Shown here piece after piece: positions 1-5,669 of a DNA stretch of 10,368 nucleotides (the first letter of the stretch is position 1; every line of letters begins with the position of its first letter). Both the position numbers and the translations under genes were made by a program. The DNA lies in NCBI GenBank assembly GCA_964528035.1, contig CAZGQY010000152.1, positions 1-10,368 of the forward strand. Reading direction: 5' to 3'. The notes beneath the pieces were generated by a model. It searched no databases, had not been told where the DNA came from, and saw only the letters and a program-made list of their open reading frames with translations. This DNA comes from CAZGQY01 sp964528035. Its GTDB lineage: Bacteria; Pseudomonadota; Gammaproteobacteria; Methylococcales; UBA1147.

Positions 1-30
1 TTAGGAGACAGCTAACTGACTGATTCTATT

Positions 31-1095
31 ATGGATGGGGTGGTCGAATATTTACCTCGCTTTTCGATTAAGACATTGGAATATCAAAAAACAGCAGGCA
101 ATCCGGTATTGGCCATTGCATTGGATGTTGATAAGGCAGTACCAATTCAGTCGTATAAGGTTTATGTCGATGATCGATACATTGCGACACTAAATACACG
201 TAGTAATCTGACCACTAGCCATGAAGCCCTACTGGAAGTGCCATTGCCCAGTCATCCTAAAATCCTAACCGTGGAGGGAATTAATCCAAATGGCTCAATG
301 CGAGTTGAACGCCCCTTAAAAATTCCAAATGCGCCCAAACGAAACAAAGACATCAAAGGAGATTTATATTTACTCAGCATTGGCATTAACCAATACCCAC
401 TTTTAGAACGAAGCCTGCAATATGCCGCTGCGGACGCCCAGGAATTCCATCAAATGATTCGTAATAACACCGGTACTTCGTTTAACCAAGTGCATGAGTG
501 GTTATTAACCGATAATTTAGGCGAACAACCGACTCGGCATCGCATTATGAATGCCCTGAAAGCATTAAAAAAATCAAAACCCAACGACACCGTGATCGTT
601 TTTCTCGCCGGACATGGTGCATATCAGGGCAAGGATTATTATTTTCTCAGTCGTGATAGCGAGCAGGAGGATAGTAATAGCTTAGCGGCGGAAACAGCAG
701 TGAATTGGCAGGATATTCAGATCGCTTTAGGTACTGCTAGAGGCCAACGTATATTGGTGGTTGATACATGTCATGCGCAACGCGCGTTTAATCCACGTCT
801 GGTAAAGGATGCTTTTGATGAGAAAATTGCAGTATTTACGGCGACTGATGATGATTATGTTGTGGTCGAGCAGCCGGAGCTAAAACATGGCGTGTTGACT
901 TACAGTTTGCTACAAGGATTGCGCGGCAAGGCGGACTCGGTGCGTCATCCTAACCAGGAAATCACATTGGCGGAATTGAAAAGCTATGTCGATGAGGAAG
1001 TGCCATTCTTAAGCCATCAGCGTCAACGCCCACAGGTTTTTTTGGGAAAAAAGGCAGAACACTATGTGATTACTGAAGTTAAAAATAATGAATAG
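31..1095 (+). CDS. Caspase-like (peptidase C14) cysteine protease with N-terminal beta-sandwich segment, probably 5'-truncated
   Basis: Predicted cysteine protease of the caspase/metacaspase fold. Residues 10-100 look like an Ig-like beta-rich module (alternating strands, YKVYVDDRYIATL). The caspase p20-like domain runs from about 110 to 300: LSIGINQY, AADAQEF, catalytic His195 in AGHG, catalytic Cys247 in DTCHA, then FTATDDD and HGVLTYSLLQGLRG. The Asp before TC is typical of metacaspase-like enzymes that cut after basic residues, so Arg/Lys specificity is inferred, not shown. No signal peptide is visible. Bacterial relatives often carry WD40 repeats ahead of the same Ig-caspase tail; they are absent here. 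An in-frame TAA at 13-15 closes the frame. The AGGAG at 3-7 is too far (23 bases) from ATG 31 to be its ribosome site, so the start is uncertain. It is followed closely by the membrane-protein gene at 1111, probably co-transcribed. Both catalytic residues are present, so activity is possible if the gene is expressed. Confidence 0.85.
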   Translation: MDGVVEYLPRFSIKTLEYQKTAGNPVLAIALDVDKAVPIQSYKVYVDDRYIATLNTRSNLTTSHEALLEVPLPSHPKILTVEGINPNGSMRVERPLKIPNAPKRNKDIKGDLYLLSIGINQYPLLERSLQYAAADAQEFHQMIRNNTGTSFNQVHEWLLTDNLGEQPTRHRIMNALKALKKSKPNDTVIVFLAGHGAYQGKDYYFLSRDSEQEDSNSLAAETAVNWQDIQIALGTARGQRILVVDTCHAQRAFNPRLVKDAFDEKIAVFTATDDDYVVVEQPELKHGVLTYSLLQGLRGKADSVRHPNQEITLAELKSYVDEEVPFLSHQRQRPQVFLGKKAEHYVITEVKNNE

Positions 1096-1110
1096 TAAAG
1101 ACTATCCCTA

Positions 1111-1695
1111 ATGAACCGTAAAGAACATCTAGAAATAATCAGGGAAATATTGACGATCGCGGCATTGTTTATGGGCGGCGTATGGGCGGTGTATCAATCT
1201 GCAATGTTGTATAAAAATGATATTGCCAAACTTAATCTGCAAAAGCTACAAAAGGAAACCAATTATCAACCCGTAATGGACGTTAAGGTGACAGCAAATT
1301 CCTGGCAAGCCAGATCGGGTGAGCGTTTTATCGAAGCCACCGCAACGGTGAAGAATGTTGGACTCTTGAAAGATACTTTGGATTTAACCAATAAACCGTT
1401 TCGGATTTATCCAGTGGTTTTTAAAGAAGGCTCCTTGCCTGTGCCGACGAAAGCATGGATAAAAGCGGATATTTCTTTTCCTGAAAAGACACTCCAAAGC
1501 ACATTGTTGCCACAGGCAGCACAGAGCTATCGTTTATTATACAAAGCGCCAAAAGCAGGATTATATTATGTTCAATTTAAAGTGCCTTTGAGCCAAAAAG
1601 GACGTGAGCAATGGCTGCTGGACAAAACACAGCTAAAAAAACTAAATTTGGAATGGTCTGATGGGATTTATGTTGACGTGAAGTTAAAGGAATAG
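1111..1695 (+). CDS. Single-pass membrane-anchored protein of unknown function, caspase-linked
   Basis: I do not recognise a family. The 194-residue protein has a short charged N-terminus, one hydrophobic segment at about residues 12-31 (ILTIAALFMGGVWAVYQSAM), a short basic/helical stretch (KLNLQKLQKE), and then a domain of about 140 residues with alternating strands and the phrases FIEATATVKNVG and GLYYVQFKVP. That pattern suggests an Ig-like or CARDB-like beta sandwich. It starts 15 bases after the protease stop with no strong Shine-Dalgarno, so translational coupling is likely. Its position suggests a membrane partner, regulator or substrate of the protease; this is inference from synteny only. 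It does not resemble a bacterial gasdermin, which is a larger soluble protein. No terminator-like hairpin is visible after its TAG. Confidence 0.7.
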   Translation: MNRKEHLEIIREILTIAALFMGGVWAVYQSAMLYKNDIAKLNLQKLQKETNYQPVMDVKVTANSWQARSGERFIEATATVKNVGLLKDTLDLTNKPFRIYPVVFKEGSLPVPTKAWIKADISFPEKTLQSTLLPQAAQSYRLLYKAPKAGLYYVQFKVPLSQKGREQWLLDKTQLKKLNLEWSDGIYVDVKLKE

Positions 1696-1699
1696 ATGT

Positions 1700-1989
1700 T
1701 TATAGGATCCAACGCGAATAAAAACAAGGCACCCAATTCTTTACACGCTTTTTATTTTCCAGCCACTTATCACCACAGCCCATGTCATAGCAGCCACCTT
1801 TGACTGGGACAAATTCCATGCCGGTGGCGGAGTCTTTCCAAGAACTAGAAGAAGAATTTGGTGTTTTGGGCCTGTATAAATCAGACATTCTTCCGTATTC
1901 ACCATCAAATGAAGGCTAAGGGCACCCACGGCGATGATCGCCAAACGAAATACAGCGGCATAAATTAGAAATGCTATTGTGATATCCAA
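1700..1989 (-). pseudogene. Remnant of a membrane-anchored SUMF1/FGE-family protein, frameshifted and truncated
   Basis: Two overlapping minus-strand frames together read like the front of one gene. The first, from an ATG at 1989, gives a hydrophobic N-terminus containing FRLAIIAVGALSL. Around 1905 the sense shifts to the second frame, which reads YRPKTPNSSSSSWKDS and then GMEFVPVKGGCYDMGCGD. The latter is the characteristic opening of the formylglycine-generating-enzyme-like domain (EFVxVxGGCFxMG). After about DKW (near 1760) the similarity stops and the frame ends at 1700. The catalytic C-terminal half, normally 200 or more residues, is missing. Loss of resemblance close to the end of the caspase operon suggests an insertion or deletion junction there. 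Recognition of the FGE start is by eye; assigning the hydrophobic part to the same gene is inference. Confidence 0.5.
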
Positions 1990-2094
1990 ATTTTATCCCT
2001 AATATCGAAATTTGACCCAAGCATTCCCAATACAAACGAACAAATCAAATCAGAATTGAAACATGCCTGTCTGAACTTCCCCACTGTAATCTAG

Positions 2095-2318
2095 TATGCT
2101 GGTGTGCTATATCATGTCACGTCGCGAGGCGTTTGACCATGATGATCTAGACAGGGAGGTCTGGTCGGCGTTTTGGGCAGGTGTGCTGTCGGTCTTACTG
2201 GCAATACCATGCCCGGTGTGTGATGTATCATTACCATGTTGTAGTTGAAACTGCTGACAGTAAACTGTCGAAGGAAATGCGGCAACTGAATGGTATTCAT
2301 ACGTACAAAAGTTCTTGA
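2095..2318 (+). pseudogene. REP-associated tyrosine transposase (RAYT, Y1/IS200-like) remnant
   Basis: Three plus-strand frames in succession spell a decayed RAYT. From 2095: YAGVLYHVTSRGV, then stop (canonical start: PGALYHVTSRGN). From about 2132 in the next frame: FDHDDLDREVW (canonical: IFxDDxDRxxFL). From about 2175 in a third frame: GQVCCRSYW, then CVMYHYHVVVETADSKLS and KEMRQLNGIHTY, ending in TGA at 2316-2318. The canonical counterpart is CLMDNHYHLLIETPxxNLSxGMRQLNGVYTQ. The HYH is the HUH metal-binding motif of Y1 transposases. The catalytic Tyr region and the C-terminal half (GHLFQGRYKA and beyond) are not recognisable. At least two frameshifts and the missing end make it inactive. 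RAYTs act on REP hairpins; I did not find an obvious partner REP beside it. Confidence 0.75.
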
Positions 2319-2398
2319 CGTAAATGATAACAGCAGGCAAGAAAGCGCACGAGTAAGTTATGGGGACAAAAGCCAATAATATATTGTTCCGGAGGCTA

Positions 2399-2650
2399 TC
2401 AAAATACCAATATCGCTTGAATACGCTGCTCTACCAACGCACTGGCACGCAATTTCATGTCCTCCGGCATAAAGCTATGATCGATAATTTCTGTAATCTT
2501 CATTTGATTGTTCTTCAACCGGGTGATAAAACTTCGAATGGTTTTTTCCGGTAATTTTAAGCGATTACCCAACTCCAGGAAGTCATAGCCAGTGTAGTAA
2601 CCAGTGTGGTCATCTCCTTTGCGCCTTAATTTGTCTTTTCGGGACCGTAT
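2399..2650 (-). pseudogene. C-terminal remnant of a HipA/HipT-type Ser/Thr kinase
   Basis: Directly after the hipS stop (TGA, 2651-2653) the same minus-strand frame stays open for 83 codons to a TGA at 2399. It contains RRKGDDHTGYYTGYDFLELGN, then RLKLPEKTIRSFITRLKNN, then IIDHSFMPEDMKLRASALVEQ. This matches the tail of HipA-fold kinases: a K-x-x-DFxxxxxxLxL stretch, then the helix ending in SFL-x-x-x-x-K and the closing ER-x-x-x-L. The kinase core (ATP-binding loop, catalytic Asp, roughly the first 220 residues of HipT) is absent, so no toxin is encoded. A large internal deletion between hipS and the end of hipT is the simplest explanation. Identification rests on motif pattern by eye. Confidence 0.6.
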
Positions 2651-2968
2651 TCAATCTGTCTGCGGCACGACGGTCACCGCCCCAACCAAATCACGACCAT
2701 TCGCCAATAGCAAACCGAAGCGGTCATTTTCATCAATCTTCTGTACTTGAGATTGCAACTTACGCAACCATCCCTCGGAAACAAGGTTTTCGAAAAAGCC
2801 TGGTAATTGATCGCTATTGAATGGAGTTTCTTGAAGCGGAAACTGGAAGCCAATAGGGATCCCGCCTGCAAGATAGTGAGTATCGTAGGTAAACCGGAAG
2901 CCTTCCGTAGTCTCTATTATCGTGCCGGCCAGGCGGCCACCATAATAGATGTACGCCTTACGATTCAT
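2651..2968 (-). CDS. hipS: HipS-like protein (stand-alone HipA N-terminal domain)
   Basis: The 105-residue protein matches the N-terminal subdomain 1 of HipA kinases: AYIYYGGRLAGTI near the start, FRFTYD, PIGFQFPLQ, LPGFFENLVSEGWLR, DRFGLLLANGRDLVGAVTVVP at the end. It stops just after GAVxVxP, as free-standing HipS proteins do, so it looks full length, not a broken HipA. In HipBST systems of the enteropathogenic E. coli type, HipS is the antitoxin to the kinase HipT and works with the DNA-binding HipB. Here no intact hipT follows (only its C-terminal remnant in the same frame) and no hipB is seen upstream. The ribosome site is weak. A short open frame ending at 2958 overlaps the start by 11 bases, which suggests it was once translationally coupled to an upstream gene. 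It may be an orphan antitoxin or simply decaying. Confidence 0.75.
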   Translation of the reverse strand: MNRKAYIYYGGRLAGTIIETTEGFRFTYDTHYLAGGIPIGFQFPLQETPFNSDQLPGFFENLVSEGWLRKLQSQVQKIDENDRFGLLLANGRDLVGAVTVVPQTD

Positions 2969-3041
2969 ATAATTTTAACTTATCCAGTCGAATGTCTATA
3001 TCTTCACCTTTCCAATCATTTTTTATACCCCACGAATTAAT
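2958..3041 (-). pseudogene. Possible C-terminal stub of the gene formerly upstream of hipS (hipB?)
   Basis: A minus-strand frame without a clear start reads WGIKNDWKGEDIDIRLDKLKL and ends YES-stop, its TAA overlapping the hipS start by 11 bases. A stop at 3042-3044 closes it upstream. The charged, amphipathic composition and the tight overlap resemble the end of a co-operonic gene. In HipBST loci that position is held by hipB, but 27 residues give no helix-turn-helix and no firm homology. It could be chance. Confidence 0.25.
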
Positions 3042-3135
3042 TTAAAATATTACACCTGTAACCATCATAAAAATATTTATTTCCTAAAAATTAGCAAATA
3101 TTCAGCGGATATCTTCCTGAGGGTATAAGACTTTA

Positions 3136-3205
3136 ATTATTCGGGCTTGTGCAACAGGAAAGTTGCAGCAGAACTTACAGGGATGTATTCACGCGCCCGA
3201 ATAAT
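3136..3205. repeat. Perfect 11-bp inverted repeat pair flanking a small hairpin
   Basis: ATTATTCGGGC at 3136-3146 is matched by its exact reverse complement at 3195-3205. Between them TGCAAC (3150-3155) and GTTGCA (3162-3167) form a second stem. A further possible pairing, GTGCAA (3149-3154) with TTGCAC (3213-3218), crosses the 11-bp pair, so alternative folds or a pseudoknot-like arrangement are possible. It overlaps the dispersed repeat at 3151-3248. Confidence 0.7.
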
Positions 3206-3248
3206 CAATGGCTTGCACCCGAACCACCGAACTCGCTAAATAGATACA
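3151..3248 (+). repeat. Dispersed structured intergenic repeat, copy A
   Basis: This stretch and 8552-8648 share the same blocks at almost the same offsets: GCWACAG at the start, GTTGCAGCAGA (offset 11 in both), CGCGCC (offsets 41 and 39), GGCTTGCACC (59 and 57) and TAGATACA at the end (90 and 89). The copies are 98 and 97 bases long and point the same way. No reading frame is conserved, which favours a non-coding or mobile repeat. Copy A ends 2 bases before the -35 box of the vapBC promoter. Confidence 0.65.
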
Positions 3249-3250
3249 AC

Positions 3251-3280
3251 TTGACAAACAATGCACTCTAAGTCCATAGT
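3251..3280 (+). promoter_or_regulatory. Sigma-70-type promoter of the vapBC pair
   Basis: A perfect TTGACA lies at 3251-3256 and CATAGT (four of six to consensus) at 3275-3280, with an 18-bp spacer. Transcription would begin near 3287, leaving a leader of about 28 bases before ATG 3315. The leader is an ATT/ACT-rich quasi-repeat (3281-3310) without a Shine-Dalgarno sequence. Because the promoter covers the upstream in-frame ATG at 3261, it supports 3315 as the true start. Confidence 0.5.
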
Positions 3281-3314
3281 ATTACTATTACTGTATTATT
3301 ATTACTATAAAATT

Positions 3315-3545
3315 ATGAAAGTTACAACAAAAGGCCAGGTAACAATACCCCAACATGTACGTGAAGATATGGTGATACTACCCGCAGAGTCAGAAGTCGA
3401 ATTTCTGAAGGATGAAAGTGGACACTGGTACCTAAAAAAAATTCGATCGAAGAAACATAAAGAAAGCCGGTTCCGAAACGCTCATAAAGCTGGGAATATT
3501 ACAATGACTACCGATGAAATCATGGCCTTAACGCGGGATGGTTAA
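3315..3545 (+). CDS. vapB: AbrB/MazE-fold antitoxin (VapB-type)
   Basis: The 76-residue protein opens with MKVTTKGQVTIPQHVRED, the signature of the SpoVT/AbrB swapped-hairpin DNA-binding domain (residues 1-45), followed by a basic linker (KKHKESRFR) and a C-terminal MTTDEIMALTR segment that in VapB-type antitoxins inserts into the toxin groove. It would neutralise the PIN RNase encoded next and, with it, repress its own promoter at 3251. A longer frame starts at ATG 3261, but that adds a low-complexity LLLLYYYYY stretch lying within the promoter and leader, so ATG 3315 is chosen. No obvious ribosome site precedes it. The stop overlaps the toxin start as TAATG. Confidence 0.85.
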   Translation: MKVTTKGQVTIPQHVREDMVILPAESEVEFLKDESGHWYLKKIRSKKHKESRFRNAHKAGNITMTTDEIMALTRDG

Positions 3546-3967
3546 TGTCCACGATAATGGTTGACAGTTGTGTTGTCACCGATTTGGCGAATCCATCATG
3601 TGAATGGTTTGAATGGAGTGCCTCAACGCTTGAATACCTTGATCCGGAAAATGTTTTCGTGATTAACCCAATCATTTACACAGAATGTTCGATAGCCTAT
3701 GCCACTATTGAGGAAATAGAAAATCTAATTAAAAAACTGGGGTTTGAAATAAAACCCATGCCAAGAGAGGCTTTATTTTTGGCGGGTAAAATATTCCTTC
3801 AATATCGAAAAAACAAAGGTTCGAAACACAATGTGCTTCCCGACTTCTTTATAGGCGCCCATGCCGCTGTCGAAAAATACTCTTTAATGACTCGAGATAA
3901 AGGTCGGTTTTCAACTTATTTTCCATCATTGAACTTAATCATGCCCGATTCTTTCAAACAAAAATAG
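3545..3967 (+). CDS. vapC: PIN-domain RNase toxin (VapC-type)
   Basis: This 140-residue protein has the PIN domain layout: Asp7 in the first strand (MVDSCV), Glu47 (YTEC), Asp100 (LPDFFIGAHA) and Asp118 in the TRD motif (MTRDKGRF). These four acidic residues coordinate the metal ions used to cut RNA, typically tRNA or rRNA in VapC toxins. All are present, so the toxin should be active. The start ATG overlaps the antitoxin stop by one base, giving translational coupling. An internal ATG at 3557 (MVDSCV) is a possible alternative start. The gene converges on the zinc peptidase gene ending at 3992, with only 24 bases between and no visible terminator. Confidence 0.87.
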   Translation: MSTIMVDSCVVTDLANPSCEWFEWSASTLEYLDPENVFVINPIIYTECSIAYATIEEIENLIKKLGFEIKPMPREALFLAGKIFLQYRKNKGSKHNVLPDFFIGAHAAVEKYSLMTRDKGRFSTYFPSLNLIMPDSFKQK

Positions 3968-3991
3968 AAGAAAAAGATTCGAATATCCTGA

Positions 3992-5320
3992 CTACTGGTA
4001 AACGGCTCCCTGGTGTTTTAACCAGCCATTTTCATGTCTCCCCTGAGGATCTTTGTGCGTCCAGTGTAGAACACCACCTTGCTCGCTCCATTCATATTCC
4101 CCAAAAAATTCGACTCGATCACCATTATTCAATCCAGCTATTCTAGGCGCCAGATCAATGTTGTGGGCAATCAGCAGCGACTGACCCTGTGCAAGATTAA
4201 GGATAAATTTCTGATGGCGGCTACCTTCATTATCATCCCGAAGGATACGCGCAACGATTCCGAAACCACGAACCTGAACATCGCTGCGTTTGTTTGAAAA
4301 TGCGGCCAGAACTTCATTGGTAGATTTATTATTTGCTCCAACTTCCGGGAGAACTACTGGTTGGGGTAGTTGAGTGTTCTCCGGGGTACTCGTATTAAAG
4401 TGACTAAAGGTATCACAATCATCCATTTCTCCACTTGCCATGCCAATTTTGAACCATTTTACCCGTTGGGCTGAACTGCCGTGGGTAAATGAATCCGGGC
4501 TTACACTGCCAGTTGCTTGTTTTTGTAAGGTGTCGTCGCCAATGGCACTGGCCGCAGTTAAACCTTCTTCTACGTCGCCAGCTTCGAGTAACTGGCGACT
4601 ACGATGAGCATTATTGGCCCAAACACCTGCCAGACAATCAGCCTGTAACTCCTGTCTGACTGATAGTTGGTTAGCTTGTACTTTGCTTAACTTCTTACGG
4701 GCTTGATGTACCTTGTTTGATATCCCCAGTAATGTCTGGATATGGTGGCCCACTTCATGGGCAATAACGTAGGCCTGAGCAAAGTCCCCAGGCGCCTTGT
4801 ATTGATTTTTTAACTGACTGTAAAAATCCAGATCGATATAGACTTTCTGATCACCAGGACAGTAAAATGGCCCCATAGCGGATTGACCGAATCCGCACGC
4901 AGATTTGACTGAGTTGCGAAATAAAACAAGTGTTGGCTCCTCATAGCGCTGTCCTTTCTGACGAAACAATGTATGCCAGGTCTCCTCAGTATCGGCCAAA
5001 ACAACGGAAACAAAGTCCACCAACTCTTTCTCTTCAGCGCTTTGCTGTAATGGTTTTGTAGAGACTGAATTTGCGGGCATTTGCTGCAACCCAAGAACAC
5101 CTAACAGATTTCCTAAATTTCCGGTAAGCAGACTGTAGGCAACGACACCGACAGCAAGAATCGCAGTGCCCTTGAAGCCCAGGAACCTGAAAACAACAGG
5201 TAATAACCGCAACATCCCCCCTCCTCCACTTAATCCACGCCCGACACCACCCAACCCGGATACTTGCATATTGCGACGATCTTCAACATTACTGCTTCTT
5301 CGATTTCTACGCCAACGCAT
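3992..5320 (-). CDS. YpfJ-type neutral zinc metallopeptidase fused to a C-terminal DUF3465 domain
   Basis: Residues 1-305 match the YpfJ family (PF04228). They include the N-terminal MRWRRNRRSSNVEDRR and a Gly-rich loop, a membrane segment at about 39-67, a CPGDQKVYIDLDFY stretch, the HEVGHH zinc site at 188-193 with catalytic Glu189, a probable third ligand Glu224 in ELQADCLAGVWA, and SPDSFTHGSSAQRVKWFKIG. Usual family length is about 290 residues. After a Pro/Asn/Ser linker (about 305-345), residues 350-442 match DUF3465: RILRDDNEGSRHQKFIL, LLIAHNIDLAPRI, VEFFGEYEW, GGVLHWTHKDPQGRH, GWLKHQG. DUF3465 is usually a separate small secreted protein. The anchor suggests an inner-membrane protease with both domains on one side. 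A good GAGGAG (5327-5332) sits 6 bases before the ATG. Substrate unknown. Confidence 0.9.
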   Translation of the reverse strand: MRWRRNRRSSNVEDRRNMQVSGLGGVGRGLSGGGGMLRLLPVVFRFLGFKGTAILAVGVVAYSLLTGNLGNLLGVLGLQQMPANSVSTKPLQQSAEEKELVDFVSVVLADTEETWHTLFRQKGQRYEEPTLVLFRNSVKSACGFGQSAMGPFYCPGDQKVYIDLDFYSQLKNQYKAPGDFAQAYVIAHEVGHHIQTLLGISNKVHQARKKLSKVQANQLSVRQELQADCLAGVWANNAHRSRQLLEAGDVEEGLTAASAIGDDTLQKQATGSVSPDSFTHGSSAQRVKWFKIGMASGEMDDCDTFSHFNTSTPENTQLPQPVVLPEVGANNKSTNEVLAAFSNKRSDVQVRGFGIVARILRDDNEGSRHQKFILNLAQGQSLLIAHNIDLAPRIAGLNNGDRVEFFGEYEWSEQGGVLHWTHKDPQGRHENGWLKHQGAVYQ

Positions 5321-5326
5321 TGTTTG

Positions 5327-5332
5327 CTCCTC
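5327..5332 (-). promoter_or_regulatory. Shine-Dalgarno site of the zinc peptidase-DUF3465 gene
   Basis: GAGGAG on the minus strand, 6 bases upstream of ATG at 5318-5320; it fixes the start of that gene. Confidence 0.75.
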
Positions 5333-5422
5333 ACATGTTTAGATTTACTTAGTCGTCCGTCAAGTTTCGATTGGGGGATAGACTATGTCGCGAAGTGGTC
5401 AGCTTCCAGGCGCTTGAACGCT

Positions 5423-5441
5423 GAATGAGTCGCGCTCATTC
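5423..5441. repeat. Inverted repeat GAATGAG-N5-CTCATTC
   Basis: Perfect 7-bp arms around TCGCG. Partial outer symmetry (CGCTTG at 5411-5416 against CAAGTG at 5445-5450) extends it. There is no T-tract on either side, so it is more likely an operator or folded RNA element than a terminator. It lies about 100 bases upstream of the zinc peptidase start. Confidence 0.5.
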
Positions 5442-5610
5442 GAGCAAGTGCAACAACACAGATGGCCGCTTATCGGCTGATTTACCCATCAATGCTACTT
5501 TGACGGAGTACTAGTTTACCCGCATTGGATTTCAAGCTGAAATTGGTTCTTAGCTCTGCTCGTAATTATCACTAAAGATATTGAATATTACATCTTTTAT
5601 AGACCTGACC

Positions 5611-5640
5611 CTATAGTGTGATCCTACAGTGCTATAGTGT
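5611..5640. repeat. Direct repeats CTATAGTGT spaced 21 bp with a degenerate middle copy
   Basis: CTATAGTGT occurs at 5611-5619 and 5632-5640, start to start 21 bases (two helical turns); CTACAGTGC at 5624-5632 is a near copy between them. They lie just past the end of the hydrolase gene and upstream of the zinc peptidase gene, and could be a protein-binding array. Function is unknown. Confidence 0.4.
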
Positions 5641-5669
5641 TTTATAAACCTAATTTGATTCATTATTTC

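Larger units (their letters stand above)
5341..5669. other. Intergenic region between the hydrolase and zinc peptidase genes
   Basis: There is no convincing gene on either strand. It holds a 7-bp inverted repeat (5423-5441) and a cluster of CTATAGTGT-like direct repeats (5611-5640), listed separately. It presumably carries the promoter of the zinc peptidase gene, but no clear -35/-10 pair at a suitable distance stands out. Confidence 0.6.

Noticed and set aside
1111..1695. Membrane protein as a gasdermin-type pore former cut by the caspase
   Set aside because: It has an N-terminal transmembrane anchor and is too short; no gasdermin-like N-terminal domain or C-terminal inhibitory peptide is visible. 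An effector role remains only a hypothesis.
2107..2376. Minus-strand open frames of 89 and 62 codons
   Set aside because: They lie antisense to the RAYT remnant and show no protein-like motifs.
2360..2554. Plus-strand open frame of 64 codons
   Set aside because: It is the shadow of the HipT C-terminal remnant on the other strand, which has recognisable motifs.
3261..3314. ATG at 3261 as the vapB start, adding 18 residues
   Set aside because: The extension is a low-complexity Leu/Tyr run produced by the A/T-rich leader, lies across the promoter's spacer, and precedes a textbook AbrB-domain start at 3315.
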